37,517 nucleotides of DNA from Candidatus Eiseniibacteriota bacterium (GTDB taxonomy: Bacteria; Joyebacterota; Joyebacteria; Joyebacterales; Joyebacteraceae): contig JAUVLP010000011.1 of the NCBI GenBank assembly GCA_030600655.1, forward strand, positions 1 through 37,517, in the 5' to 3' direction. Numbering within the stretch: position 1 is the stretch's first letter; every line of letters begins with the position of its first letter. The translations under genes were made by a program, and so were the position numbers. Positions 17,414-27,400 of this stretch are shown here, piece after piece. The notes below the pieces were generated by a model that did not search any database, was not told the origin of the DNA, and worked only from the letters and a program-made list of their open reading frames with translations.

Positions 17414-19897
17414 CTACTCCACGAACTCTCCTGCAGCCATTCTGAAATGTACCATGTCGGTAAGGCTGCCGCCGCCTATGTCAAGCAACCGCCAGAGTCC
17501 CAGTTTGACTGAGACACCGTCCATGATGAGGTCCATGAAGTCCTTTGGGGTCCGGTAGAGAACCAGGGTCGCGTCCTCCGTTGTAGTGCCGGCCGACTCG
17601 CAGGCATAGGCGATAGCATCGGTCAGCCCGCCCAGCTCGTCGATGAGCTTGAGTTCGAGCGCCTGGTTGCCGGTGTAGACGCGTCCCTCGGCGATCTCGC
17701 GAAGCTCTTCCTTGTCTATCCCGCGTCCGTCGACGATCCTGTCCAGGAATTCGTCATACATCCACTGGATGTGATCGTTGGCGACCTCGTTCTCCTCCTC
17801 TGTAAGCCTGCGCGTTGAGGAGAAAGCATCGGCGAACTCGCTGCTCTTGAAAGTCTCGTGTGTCGCGTCGATCTTGCCGTAGAGTCCGGCGAGCGACGGC
17901 TTCATCATCACGACACCTATGCTGCCCGTGATCGTGAGCGGGTCGGCGAAGATCCTCTCCGCCGCACAGGCAATGTAGTAGCCGCCGGAGCCCGCGATAT
18001 CGCCCATCGAGACGATGAACGGCTTTTTCTCCGCGAGCTTCTTCGTCTCGGCCCAGATGATGTCGGATGCGAGCGCGCTTCCGCCACCACTGTCGACTCG
18101 GAGGACGACCGCCTTGATCGAGTCATCTTTCCGTGCCCGGCGGAGCTGCTTCACCAACGTCTCCGAGCCTATCGACTCGCCGCCCCATATCGGATCGTTC
18201 CCACCTCTGCCAACGTTGATCCCGCCGTACGCTCCGATGACGGCGATCTTCGGCCCGTAGTTCCAGTCGTAAGCTTTCTTAGTCCAGCCAGCGACGTCGA
18301 CGGTCGATATTCCCTCCGGCTCATCCGGCACGTCCCCGCCGGCGAGCTCCAGCGCGGCCGCCTTTGCATCGGCGTAGAAACCGAGGACGTCGATGAGACC
18401 CGTGCTGAGAGCGTCCGGCGGGGTATAGGGGCGTCCGTCGGCGAGCGTTTCCATCTCGCCGTAGGTCATGTCGCGCCCGTCGGCCATCGCGCTCACCGTC
18501 TCACGGAAGTTGTCGTCGATCATCGACTGGACTTCCTCACGCTGCACGTCGGTCAGAGGACCTGCACCTATCGAGTGGAAGGTGCTCTTGTATTTCCCGG
18601 CCGAGATGTAGTCCCATTCGACACCAAGCTTCTCCGTGGTTCCCGTGTAGCGCATGATGTTGACGTACTGCCCCAGTCCCTCGATGGCCGCGATTCTCGG
18701 CATGACTATCACATCGGCCGCCGAGGCGAGGTAGTACTCCGGCGTCCCGGCGCCGTACTCGAGGAATGCTACGAAGCGCGTACCGTGTTCCTCGCCGGCT
18801 GAGACGACTGCGTCCCGGAGCTCCTGGACGAGCGCGCTCGGACCGCCCATGAATCCAGAGCCGAGGGGCTTGATATTGAGAAGAATGCACTCTACAGATG
18901 AGTCTTCCGCGGCTTTCCGTATGTCGCGTATCAGCCGCTGGACTCCACCGCGCGGCTTTCCGAAGAGACTCCACCGCGACCCGTAATCGTTCAAGGGCCC
19001 GGAGATCTCGATCTCGGCCACCTGCTCCCCCGGCTGCAGGATCGTGCGAAGCCGTTGGTAGGACGTTCCCACTTCAACTGTGTAGATGGTCTCGGACGTT
19101 CCCTTCTGGCTTCTCGTTGAGGCGCCGCCGCCGAGGTGGGTCGTATTGAACCAGAGACCGAAGCTGGTCTCCTGTTCACGGTTGTCGCCGTCGGAAAGCG
19201 ACTGAACAGAACCTCTGAGCAGGACACCATCCACTAACTCGGCCTCAAGTCCTGCGGTGTAGATGGCATCCTCGATATCCTGTCCGTCAGCAACACTCGC
19301 GTCGGTCATGAGAGTCAGGCGATTGCCTATCGGTCGGACGGCCAGCCCTGCGGTGTATGTGATGGGAGCCGCTATCTCGCCGAAGATCTTGGGTTCGGAG
19401 AGATTGGTGACCGTGCCGCCCAGGGAGAGGAAATCGACGGGACGATACATGATGCCGACGTCCCAAGTGCCCGTCTTGAGTTCATCGCCGAAATCGGGGC
19501 GGAACCAGCGGTAGTCGAATCCGATCGCCAACTTGCGGAACTCACCAATCGCCATCCCTATGACGAATGTGTCAAGAGCATCGTCGCCCGGAAGTGAGGT
19601 AGATCCATCTCCACCTTCTGCGGGCCCCCACATCTGGCTGTGCGAATATCCGAAGCCGACGCACGACGCTTTCATGGCGAGTCTGTAGTCGGAGAATTGC
19701 TCGCCGGCCGTTGTGTACGATGAGTAGCATCCTGACTCATTGTACATCCCGAGACCTGCGGGATTCACGAATATGGCGGTCGCATCGTCGTTCAGTGCGA
19801 CCGAACTCGCTCCACTCAACCAACTGTCGGAGAGTGGCGTCGCTGACGCCATGACAGAGAGCAGAACAACAAGCAATACAACCAGCAGAGAACGCAT
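17414..19897 (-). CDS. SppA-type signal peptide peptidase fused to an outer-membrane beta-barrel domain
   Basis: An 827-residue protein. Residues 1-20 are a signal peptide; ~25-300 look like a PorV/FadL-like outer membrane barrel (SVALNDDATAIFVNPAGLGMY, then alternating strands); ~310-820 are a full-length SppA of the 67K type with two repeated ClpP/crotonase-like halves. The catalytic dyad is complete: Lys437 in SAGKYKS and Ser637 in GDIAGSGGYY, 200 residues apart, the same spacing as Lys209 and Ser409 of E. coli SppA. SppA degrades cleaved signal peptides and other membrane peptides. The barrel fusion would place the protease at the outer membrane. The second Met (19897) has GGAGG five bases upstream. 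It follows the Omp85-like gene on the same strand. Confidence 0.9.
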   Translation of the reverse strand: MRSLLVVLLVVLLSVMASATPLSDSWLSGASSVALNDDATAIFVNPAGLGMYNESGCYSSYTTAGEQFSDYRLAMKASCVGFGYSHSQMWGPAEGGDGSTSLPGDDALDTFVIGMAIGEFRKLAIGFDYRWFRPDFGDELKTGTWDVGIMYRPVDFLSLGGTVTNLSEPKIFGEIAAPITYTAGLAVRPIGNRLTLMTDASVADGQDIEDAIYTAGLEAELVDGVLLRGSVQSLSDGDNREQETSFGLWFNTTHLGGGASTRSQKGTSETIYTVEVGTSYQRLRTILQPGEQVAEIEISGPLNDYGSRWSLFGKPRGGVQRLIRDIRKAAEDSSVECILLNIKPLGSGFMGGPSALVQELRDAVVSAGEEHGTRFVAFLEYGAGTPEYYLASAADVIVMPRIAAIEGLGQYVNIMRYTGTTEKLGVEWDYISAGKYKSTFHSIGAGPLTDVQREEVQSMIDDNFRETVSAMADGRDMTYGEMETLADGRPYTPPDALSTGLIDVLGFYADAKAAALELAGGDVPDEPEGISTVDVAGWTKKAYDWNYGPKIAVIGAYGGINVGRGGNDPIWGGESIGSETLVKQLRRARKDDSIKAVVLRVDSGGGSALASDIIWAETKKLAEKKPFIVSMGDIAGSGGYYIACAAERIFADPLTITGSIGVVMMKPSLAGLYGKIDATHETFKSSEFADAFSSTRRLTEEENEVANDHIQWMYDEFLDRIVDGRGIDKEELREIAEGRVYTGNQALELKLIDELGGLTDAIAYACESAGTTTEDATLVLYRTPKDFMDLIMDGVSVKLGLWRLLDIGGGSLTDMVHFRMAAGEFVE

Positions 19898-19993
19898 CAC
19901 TGCCTCCATGAATAGTTGCCGCGCATGGGTTTTGAGTCAAATGCGGGTTGCCGCGTGCGATACATCTTCCCCCCAGCCGCACGCGCTTCCGCG

Positions 19994-21199
19994 CTAAAAA
20001 ACCGTATCCAGACGGAGGATGACTTTGATGTCGGCATCCTCAGTGGTGGCCGGTCTTGCCACATCTATTCTTATGTTGCCGGCGCCCGGTGCGTCAATCC
20101 TTATGCCGATACCGACGTCGTAGTTCATTTCGTCGGAATCGTAATCGACAGGTGCTGTGCTGAACCAGGCGCGTCCGGCATCGGCGAAGTAGATGATCTC
20201 AAGATCATTGCTCGCGCGAACGCCGTAGTCCAGGGATGCGAAAAACAGGTGCTTCCCCTCGAACTCGTTGTAGTCGTAACCTCTCAGATTACCTATGCCG
20301 CCAAGGTGAAAGAGCTTGTGCGAGGGGAAACAGGTCCCGCTCGCGGTTCCCCAGGAGGCTCTCAGTTTCAGAGTCTGCGTGGGAGAGATCCGGAAGTAGC
20401 GGCGAGATTCAAGGAACACCTTGTCATAGTCGTAGTCTCCGCCGGTCATGCCGCCGGCGTACTCGGTGATAAGCACGACTTTCCAGCCGGTGTTCTTGAT
20501 CTGATCGTGGTTGTCGTACGTGATCGTACTCGTGAAATTCTTCAGCACGCCTTCATACTCCTCCGCTCCGGCCAGGATGCCGCGTTCGAGGGGCGGGTTC
20601 TCCTCCCAGTCGGCCTTTGTGCGGAACGTGCTCCAGATATGCTGACTGGTTGTGAGCGAGGCCAGCTCATCGTTTGCGTACTCCATGCGGATCGAGCTAC
20701 CGGGAGCGAACTCGTGCTCCGCGAAGATCGTGAAGCCTTCGCGTCGGAAGTAGTTGCGGAACTCCTGGCGGGCCAGGAGGGCCAGGAGGTTGTTCTCGAC
20801 ATCGGTGATCATCTGCGCATCTTCGCGGGTCCAAGCCGTCTGATCGTAGAACGACACACCCAACGAGAACGAATCGGGAGAAAAGAGCGGCTGCTCGACC
20901 AGAATGGAGTAGTACTTGTCTGCTCTGGCCGACGGCCAGCCTGCACGTGCCAGTAGGTGGGGATGCATGCTCGCAAAACGTTGGTACTCCACTCCCGCGT
21001 AGAAGAGCAGGCCGTCCACCCTGTTGTAGTAGATGTCAACCACGGGCTGGAACCCCTCACCTTCGTCCCATCCAAGAAGCTCCGACGTGGTTACTGATAT
21101 GAAGGCTCTGTCGTCGTCGGATTCCGCTCCCGCAACTGGGTAAGGCGCAGTGAGAGCAAGCAGGGCTGCTATCAATGAAATCACTGTGAAACGCAGCAT
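19994..21199 (-). CDS. Omp85-superfamily outer membrane beta-barrel protein without POTRA domains
   Basis: A 401-residue protein with a signal peptide (residues 1-24) and a barrel that resembles the surface antigen (Bac_surface_Ag) C-terminal part of BamA/TamA. The family core motif is seen as LGGIGNLRGYDYNEFEGKH (R/GY of the LRGF box), followed by FADAGRAW and a terminal KVILRLDTVF with a final Phe expected for outer-membrane assembly. There is no POTRA region, so it is not BamA itself; barrel-only Omp85 proteins may insert or move particular substrates. It starts at ATG 21199 with AGAGGA upstream and lies 96 bases before the barrel-SppA fusion, suggesting joint expression. Confidence 0.85.
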   Translation of the reverse strand: MLRFTVISLIAALLALTAPYPVAGAESDDDRAFISVTTSELLGWDEGEGFQPVVDIYYNRVDGLLFYAGVEYQRFASMHPHLLARAGWPSARADKYYSILVEQPLFSPDSFSLGVSFYDQTAWTREDAQMITDVENNLLALLARQEFRNYFRREGFTIFAEHEFAPGSSIRMEYANDELASLTTSQHIWSTFRTKADWEENPPLERGILAGAEEYEGVLKNFTSTITYDNHDQIKNTGWKVVLITEYAGGMTGGDYDYDKVFLESRRYFRISPTQTLKLRASWGTASGTCFPSHKLFHLGGIGNLRGYDYNEFEGKHLFFASLDYGVRASNDLEIIYFADAGRAWFSTAPVDYDSDEMNYDVGIGIRIDAPGAGNIRIDVARPATTEDADIKVILRLDTVF

Positions 21200-21291
21200 G
21201 GTCTATCCTCTGGGGACACGGTTGTGAACAGCATATCACTGCAGATGGCTCATCCTACCGATAGGACGACATTCGTGTGCGAATGGTTTCA

Positions 21292-22065
21292 CTAATCGCG
21301 GATTATAATAGTATCAGTGAAGGCGTCGCTGCTGCAACGACGAACGTAGAGTGACTCGATCTTGGGGAACGTGAGGAAAACGTCGCCGGCAAGACGCTCA
21401 GTCAGCGATGCCAGACGGTTCTTCTCCTCCATATCTACCTCTCCCGTGAAAAGGTACTCCATGTAGAGGTTTGGCCCGTCACCTGCGAGGCCGATTATGC
21501 GCGGAGGACTCAGGGTGGGACTGGAGCCCGTTTCTTCCTCAAAGGCCTTGAGGCGCGTCCGCAGTTGCTGGTCGAACTCAAGATCGACGATCCGTCGGGA
21601 GAGACCAGTGAGACAGATCCTGTTGAGGCCGATCGCGTCGCAGAGCGCGCGCGGTCCCCGCTCCCACACATTTCCTCCGGCTGTGTGATAGAAAGCTGCG
21701 TAATCGTCGTTCATTCCCAGCAGATAGGCTGGGAGGCTGTCCGAGATGTAAGGAGTAAGTCTCATCTCGCCCTCCCAGTCGGGTGGCATCAGCCAGATCC
21801 GGTAGAAAGAATGGTAGTGGAATCCATCGGGGTGATAGAAACGCGTTGAGGTGTCCTCGACCATGACATAGATGCCGTCACTCCGCCCGGACCATCCGAT
21901 CGGAACCTTGGCTGTGTCGGCTTCGACCACGCGCCACGTTGCAGGGATCACGTCTTCGACTTGCGCGATGAGACTTCTGAGCCCCGTCGTCACAGGCGTG
22001 GTCGCCCCCGCTGCGGTCGCAGCGAGCAGAACGGCCGCCAGCATCATCACCTCTAGTTTTCTCAT
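21292..22065 (-). CDS. Secreted protein of unknown function, coupled to rlmN
   Basis: A 257-residue protein with a signal peptide at residues 1-20 (MRKLEVMMLAAVLLAATAAG). The body holds no motif I recognise; it has YHSFYRIWLMPPDWEG near residue 85 and two late Cys, one in RRCSSDAF close to the C-terminus. Its ATG overlaps the rlmN stop as ATGA, so translation is probably coupled. The frame opens at 22086 but the ATG at 22065 begins the signal peptide. It could be a periplasmic or surface protein; no further role can be supported. Confidence 0.75.
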   Translation of the reverse strand: MRKLEVMMLAAVLLAATAAGATTPVTTGLRSLIAQVEDVIPATWRVVEADTAKVPIGWSGRSDGIYVMVEDTSTRFYHPDGFHYHSFYRIWLMPPDWEGEMRLTPYISDSLPAYLLGMNDDYAAFYHTAGGNVWERGPRALCDAIGLNRICLTGLSRRIVDLEFDQQLRTRLKAFEEETGSSPTLSPPRIIGLAGDGPNLYMEYLFTGEVDMEEKNRLASLTERLAGDVFLTFPKIESLYVRRCSSDAFTDTIIIRD

Positions 22066-23105
22066 TTGATGTCCGGAAGTACACACAGTTGACCGCAGCC
22101 TGCTGCGATGTCACCCCCGCGGCTTGTCCTTTGGACAACCGTGGGGCACCGCTGCTTCAGGCGTGCAGCGAAGCGGGCGAACGACGCATCATCGGGGGGC
22201 GCGTAAGCTGCACCCTTAACCTCATTGTAGCAGATGAGATTGACCTTGGCTAACAGGTCTTCCGCAATCCTGCCCAGCATGGTGGCCATTTCGAGTGAAT
22301 CATTGACTCCCTTCAATAGAACGTACTCGATCGTTATCAGTCTCCCGACAGTCTTCGTGAAGTATTTCAGAGCATCCATCAGTTCGCCAAGGGGATACCG
22401 CTTGGCAATCGGCATGAGATGCGCACGAAGTTTCTGCGTAGGCGCATTGAGCGAGATCGCCAGATTGATCTGCAGGCCCTCGCCGGCGAGCTGTCGGATG
22501 CCGGGGATGATTCCGACCGTCGAGACTGTTATTCGGCGCGCTCCGATAGCGAGACCCCACGGCGCGTTGGCTATCCGTATCGCTCTCATGAGGGCATTGT
22601 AGTTGTCGAGCGGCTCGCCCATTCCCATGAAGACCAGATTGTTGAGTTTGATGGGCGCCAGACGTCGCTGGAGTTGAAGGATCTGCTCGATTATCTCGCC
22701 GGGAGTGAGGTTGCGTTTGAGTCCCATCGCGCCGGTTGCGCAGAAGCGGCAGCCGAAACGACAACCGACCTGGGTCGAGATGCATCCGGTATGCCGCTCA
22801 TCGTCGGTCAGAATGACTGCCTCGATTCGTGCGCCGTCGGGGTACTCAAGCAGGAGTTTCTCGGTGTCGTCGATGGCCGACCGCTCCGAGTGGACGACCT
22901 TGGAACGGGCCATGGTCGCCTTCGAATCGAGGGCGGCCTTCAACTCCTTCGGGAGGTTCTTCATCTCGGAGAGATCCCGGATGCCCTTGGAGAAAAGCCA
23001 CCCGGCCATCTGATCGGCGCGGTAGCGCGGCTGTCCCAGTTCGGCGATCAGCTCTTCGAGTTCCGACAGAAGCATACCCTTGATGTCAGGAATATCGTTC
23101 TTCAC
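22062..23105 (-). CDS. rlmN: Dual-specificity RNA methyltransferase RlmN (23S rRNA A2503 / tRNA A37)
   Basis: A 347-residue radical SAM methyltransferase. The [4Fe-4S] cluster Cys are in CRFGCRFCATG (C115, C119, C122), with the family marks NLVFMGMGEPLDNYN, RRITVSTVGIIPGI and the resolving Cys337 in AAGCGQL; the first partner Cys is in GCISTQVGC. It makes C2-methyladenosine at 23S rRNA A2503 and tRNA A37 by radical chemistry. I place the start at the GTG at 23105, which has AAGGA seven bases upstream; an ATG at 23150 extends the frame by 15 codons. A TGTATGAT extended -10-like element lies at 23189-23196 without a good -35 box. Divergent from the ArsR-type gene. Confidence 0.95.
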   Translation of the reverse strand: MKNDIPDIKGMLLSELEELIAELGQPRYRADQMAGWLFSKGIRDLSEMKNLPKELKAALDSKATMARSKVVHSERSAIDDTEKLLLEYPDGARIEAVILTDDERHTGCISTQVGCRFGCRFCATGAMGLKRNLTPGEIIEQILQLQRRLAPIKLNNLVFMGMGEPLDNYNALMRAIRIANAPWGLAIGARRITVSTVGIIPGIRQLAGEGLQINLAISLNAPTQKLRAHLMPIAKRYPLGELMDALKYFTKTVGRLITIEYVLLKGVNDSLEMATMLGRIAEDLLAKVNLICYNEVKGAAYAPPDDASFARFAARLKQRCPTVVQRTSRGGDIAAGCGQLCVLPDIK

Positions 23106-23366
23106 TACCAGATCCTTGTGATCGTGTGTCGTTGCGCAGTGCACGTGCATCGCTCAAGTCATCGGCACTGATCCTCAGACTCACCTCTATCATACACCCC
23201 AATGTGTGTTTCTGGAAGCCGCGGCAGGCCAAGGGCGCACTTTCGAGAGAACGGCGTTTCTGGACAGCGCAGGAAGATGCCGCGGGGCTTGACTGCCGGT
23301 GCTCTCTAGTGTTAGCTCTTGTCGCGGTGGTATAGGGAAAGAGCGCCTGCCTGTGCGAGGGATCAC

Positions 23367-23840
23367 ATGACACGACTTGCCGACATCATATGTCAACTGG
23401 GCGACGCGACGAGGTCGCGTATCCTTTTCGCAATCGTTGATCAGCGGAAAAATGTCTCACAGATCGTCGCCGAGCTGGCACTCACGCAGCCGCAGGTCTC
23501 CTATCATCTCAGGAAGCTGAAGGACGCGGGGCTCGCTGTAGAGGAGAGAGAAGGGCGCTGGATATGGTACCAGGCGGATCGGGCGACGCCGGATGCGTGT
23601 GTGCGGGAGTTTCTGGATCTCCTGGCGAGGTGGTCGGGGGAGGCGGACGACGAGGAATCCGTCGCCACACGCGAGAATCCTGTCGCCACACGCGAGAATC
23701 CTGTCGCTGCACGCGACCGCTTCGTCGCCGTGCCCGGCCATCCAGCCACAGCCCCCGAGCATACTGAGGGGGCCGTGCGTCCTTCCACCAAGCCTTCTTC
23801 TGGAACAGAACAGGACGAGCTGGAGGATTTCCTGCTCTGA
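23367..23840 (+). CDS. ArsR-type winged-helix regulator with a repeat-containing tail
   Basis: A 157-residue protein. Residues ~1-75 are an ArsR/HTH_5-type winged helix (GDATRSRILFAIV, then TQPQVSYHLRKLKDAGLAVEEREGRWIWYQ). The metal-binding CxC of ArsR/SmtB proteins is absent, so metal sensing by that site is unlikely. The tail is disordered-looking, rich in Pro, Ala and Thr, with the heptad VATRENP repeated twice and an acidic end. The DNA repeat is an exact 21-base duplication. The ATG at 23367 has GAGGGA; the frame opens at 23319. It is divergent from rlmN; its target is unknown. Confidence 0.82.
   Translation: MTRLADIICQLGDATRSRILFAIVDQRKNVSQIVAELALTQPQVSYHLRKLKDAGLAVEEREGRWIWYQADRATPDACVREFLDLLARWSGEADDEESVATRENPVATRENPVAARDRFVAVPGHPATAPEHTEGAVRPSTKPSSGTEQDELEDFLL
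23661..23702 (+). repeat. Exact 21-base tandem duplication in the ArsR-type gene
   Basis: Two identical 21-base units (23661-23681 and 23682-23702) with a partial third starting at 23703 encode VATRENP twice and VAARD. The repeat is in frame and lies in the disordered tail, so length variation would not break the protein. Confidence 0.9.
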
Positions 23841-23919
23841 GCAGCGCTGGAGGTTTCTAGCTGCGGGGCTTCTACAAGTCTGCATTCCCGAACCAGCTTC
23901 GCCAAATGCGGGATTCTCG

Positions 23920-23949
23920 TTGACAGGAGGGCCGTGCACGCGCTAGTAT
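23920..23949 (+). promoter_or_regulatory. Sigma-70 type promoter for the small acidic secreted protein
   Basis: TTGACA (23920-23925), an 18-base spacer and TAGTAT (23944-23949) predict a start near 23957 and a leader of about 138 bases before the ATG at 24095. The leader contains a GTAGC/GCTAC hairpin at about 24049-24065 but no known riboswitch could be recognised. Confidence 0.65.
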
Positions 23950-24094
23950 CGAATTGGACTCGTGAAATCTGTACAGGATCCCCCCATGTAGCGTCAACCC
24001 GCCGCCGGCGGGGCATGTCGACGCACACCCTACGGCGACGGAAAATGCTGTAGCAGTACGAAGCTACTCCTCAGAAACCACAGGGAGGTAACCT

Positions 24095-24445
24095 ATGCGC
24101 ATTAAGTGGGTACTTATCCTGCTTGTGGTCCTCGCGCTGGGTTCGCTACTTGTTGCTGGAGCCGCGAACTCAGCTATTCGGACGGGAGGTCCGTCCGGCA
24201 GCTCTCAGGTGCCCTCTTCGATCACGTACAGGGATGATGATGGGGAACTCGGTGGTGACGATGATCGTTGGGGCGACACGGCGCCAGCCGAACCAGAGGA
24301 AACTCCGGATCCGGAGATTCCGGGTGAGTCGGGCGACGCGGGAGACGATGCTGACGGACAGACTGAAAGGCAGTTCGTTGCTCAAAACGAACTGTGGAGC
24401 ATGCGGATGCGGATGATTCTGAACTGGATGTTCAGGGTTCTCTGA
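24095..24445 (+). CDS. Small secreted acidic protein
   Basis: A 116-residue protein with a signal peptide (residues 1-24, MRIKWVLILLVVLALGSLLVAG), then an acidic Asp/Glu/Gly/Pro-rich linker (about residues 45-85) and a short C-terminal amphipathic segment LWSMRMRMILNWMF. No family recognised. The ATG has AGGGAGGT upstream. A 9-base inverted repeat CAGTTCGTT / AACGAACTG (24371-24379 and 24386-24394) lies near the 3' end of the gene. It ends 50 bases before the sigma-54 regulator gene and may be transcribed with it. Confidence 0.7.
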   Translation: MRIKWVLILLVVLALGSLLVAGAANSAIRTGGPSGSSQVPSSITYRDDDGELGGDDDRWGDTAPAEPEETPDPEIPGESGDAGDDADGQTERQFVAQNELWSMRMRMILNWMFRVL

Positions 24446-24495
24446 GTGTTCTGATGTTCATCCGAATCTCCTGACCTCAGCGCGGGGACAGGGCC

Positions 24496-27400
24496 ATGAG
24501 CAACAAGAGAAATGACAGTGCGCCGGAACGCGAGATGTTGAAAGCGTTCGAGAAAGCGCTCGAATCGCGGAGCGGCAGGGACGCCGCAGTCGCGGCCATG
24601 CGCCTGGGCGATGTCTATCTCGAATCTGACAGCTATACAGACGCGCTGAGCTATTTCGAACGGACCGAGGCCGGTGAGCTTCGTGAGAAGCTCACCGACC
24701 CTGAGTCTGCGGGTCTCCTGGTCAACATCGCGAAGTGTTACCTGGGTCTCGGCAGCTACGATGACGCCAGGCGCTACTGCGCGAAGCTGGACGATCTCGA
24801 TCTCAGTGATGATGATGGATCAGCATGGGCGGAAGCGAACGTCGTGCTCGCCCGCGTCGAGATCGAGAGCGGCCGTTACGATGATGCGCTGCGGGCGGCC
24901 CAGAAGGCCTACGAAATTCTGAAGACGAGGGCTGAGAGTCCGCTTCTGGCAGAGGCAGGCAAGATTCTCGGCATCGCGAACGCCGAACTGGGCAACATCA
25001 AGGCGGCACGCGACTATTTCACCGACTATCTGGTAACACAGAAGCGTCTCGGCAATGAGGCCGGACTCGCTTCCGCCTACAACAACCTCGGCGTGCTGGC
25101 CAAGCGGTCGGGTGATTTCCACGGAGCGCTTGAGTCTATCGAGAACGCTCTCGCCATCGACCGGAAGCTTGGTCATGCGATGGCGATCGCCGATCGTCTT
25201 ACGAACCTCGGTATCATTCTCTACAAGCTCTCCCGCTGGAGCGAAGCGGAAGAGAAGCTGAACGAAGCGCGTAGCCTCTACGGGCGGATCGGTGCGACTC
25301 GTGGCCTCGTGGCAGCGGAGTCCGCGCTGGGCAACATCTTCCGCGTGCGGCGCGAGTGGGGTGAGGCACAGAGGCTTTTCCAGAACGCCCTCTCTGCAAG
25401 CCAGGAGAAGGGGTACTTGAGGGCCGAAGCTCTGGCTCTGGAATTCATCGGCCATTTGGAGATGGACCGCGGTGAGCATGAGAAGGCGCTGAGGAGCCTC
25501 AATCGAGCGCTTGGGTGTGCATACAGGCTTTCGTCGAACAGCGATGTCGTCGGTGAGGTTCTGAGACGACGCGCCGAGGTCTACATGGAACTCGGCCGGT
25601 TCGACGAGGCGGAGCGTGACTGTGCAGACGGCATCAAGCTCACGCGTGAGATCAACGACAGTCTCGAAGAGGGTGCAACACTACGCGTGCTGGCCAGCGT
25701 CTGCTATGCCAAGGGTGAACGGACGGCCGCCGAGGTCCTCATTCACAGAGCTGAGGAGATACTACGTCGCATTGGGGAATCGTTCGAGCTGGCAAGGGCA
25801 GCGCTTGCGGAAGGCATTGGTCTCAGGGAATCGTCGACCGGTGAGGAACCGCCGATCGATCTTATAGAGGCGAGACTCTCGTCCGCAGCTGCAGCCTTTG
25901 CACGTATCGGTCTCCCGAACTGGGTGGCACAATGTGAGTTCGAACGCGGCAAGGCGCTCAAGTCGAGCGGACGGCCGGATCGCGCGCGCAGGTGGTTGGA
26001 GAGCGCAAGACTCAGGTTTGAGGCGGCGCACGACTGTCACGGCCTCGCTGAAATCGATGCCGCACTCATGGAACTGGATGTGGTTCTGGCTGACGCAGGA
26101 GTCGCGCGGCGGGGTCGGTATGCACTGATCGCTGAGGGTTATAGATTTCTCGAGACGGCAGAACCGAGCCCCGATGATCTGCATCACTTAGCCGGGGAGT
26201 TGGCCGGAGCTCTGTCCATCGACCGTCTGGTTCTCCTCCAGATTGTGGGTGGAGGGACGCCAGCGGTGGTTACGTCTGTCGACAGAACGGGTCGAGGAGT
26301 CTCGGATGCGTGCCGTTTTGTGCGCACGACCGTATCGAAGCGCGGCCACTCGCGTCCTCTTGTCGTGAGCAACGGACACTCAGACGGTGCGTTCACTCCA
26401 GCCGAAGTCGGCGCGCTTGCGTTGATACCGGCGGAAATCGGTCTCGACGGCAAACCGGTCTACCTTGTGTACGTAGACCGCTCCCGGACCGACAGATCAG
26501 TTGCTTTCACACAGAGCGATGTTGAATTCGTCGGCGCGGCCGGTCGGATGCTTGGCCTCATGCACTCGCGCGTCGGCGGGTTCACCGCCACGCCGTCGAC
26601 AGGGGAGGAGGCCGACAGGCTCCTTGATTCAGCGGAGACGGTTGGGCTTATCACCCGAAGTCCCGAGATGATCCAGATACTCGTGACCGTCGAGCAGCTG
26701 AAGGACAGCCACGTGCCGGTTCTCATACGTGGCGAATCGGGTGTGGGCAAGGAACTGATCGCGAAGGCCATTCACTCCGGCAGCAGGACGGCGACCGGAA
26801 GGTTCGTGGCTCTGAACTCCGGGGCCATCGCTCCGAATCTCCAGGAGAGCGAGCTCTTCGGCCACGTCCGTGGCGCTTTCACTGATGCCGACCGCGATCG
26901 TCAGGGTCTTGTCGAGGCCGCGGCGGATGGAACCCTCTTCCTCGATGAAATCGGTGAGATGAGCCCCGGACTCCAAGTGAAGCTCCTGAGATTCCTCCAG
27001 AATGGCGAGTTCAGGAGAGTGGGGGAGAGCGTTACGAGGACAAGCAACGCCCGAGTCATTTCTGCCACGAACAAGGACCTTCGGCAAGAGGTGGAGAACG
27101 GCGGATTCAGGCGAGATCTCTTCTACAGACTCTGCACCATTACAGTTGAGCTTCCCCCACTGAGGGAGCGCCCGGAGGATATCCCGGCTCTGATGGATCA
27201 CTTCCTTGAGTACTACGCGAAGCGTGAGGGAAAAGCGATCGCGGGGTTCAGCCGGGAAGTGAAGGAGCTCTTCCTCAGGTATGGATGGCGGGGGAACAAC
27301 GTGCGGGAGTTGGAGAATGAGGTCCGTCGCGGTGTCGCGCTTACCAAGAGCGGCGAGACCATCGGCATCGACAAGATGAGCCCCGAACTGAAGGTTCGCG

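Noticed and set aside
17858-18802. Plus-strand open frame of 314 codons opposite the SppA fusion gene
   Set aside because: It lies entirely antisense to a gene with clear motifs, and the product is Arg- and Val-rich with no domain; typical for the complement of GC-rich coding DNA.
19916-20956. Plus-strand open frame of 346 codons opposite the Omp85-like gene
   Set aside because: Antisense shadow of a gene with a signal peptide and LRGY barrel motif; no recognisable features.
24371-24394. Perfect 9-base inverted repeat in the small acidic protein gene as a terminator
   Set aside because: It lies inside the reading frame with no T tract; likely coincidental or a minor mRNA hairpin.
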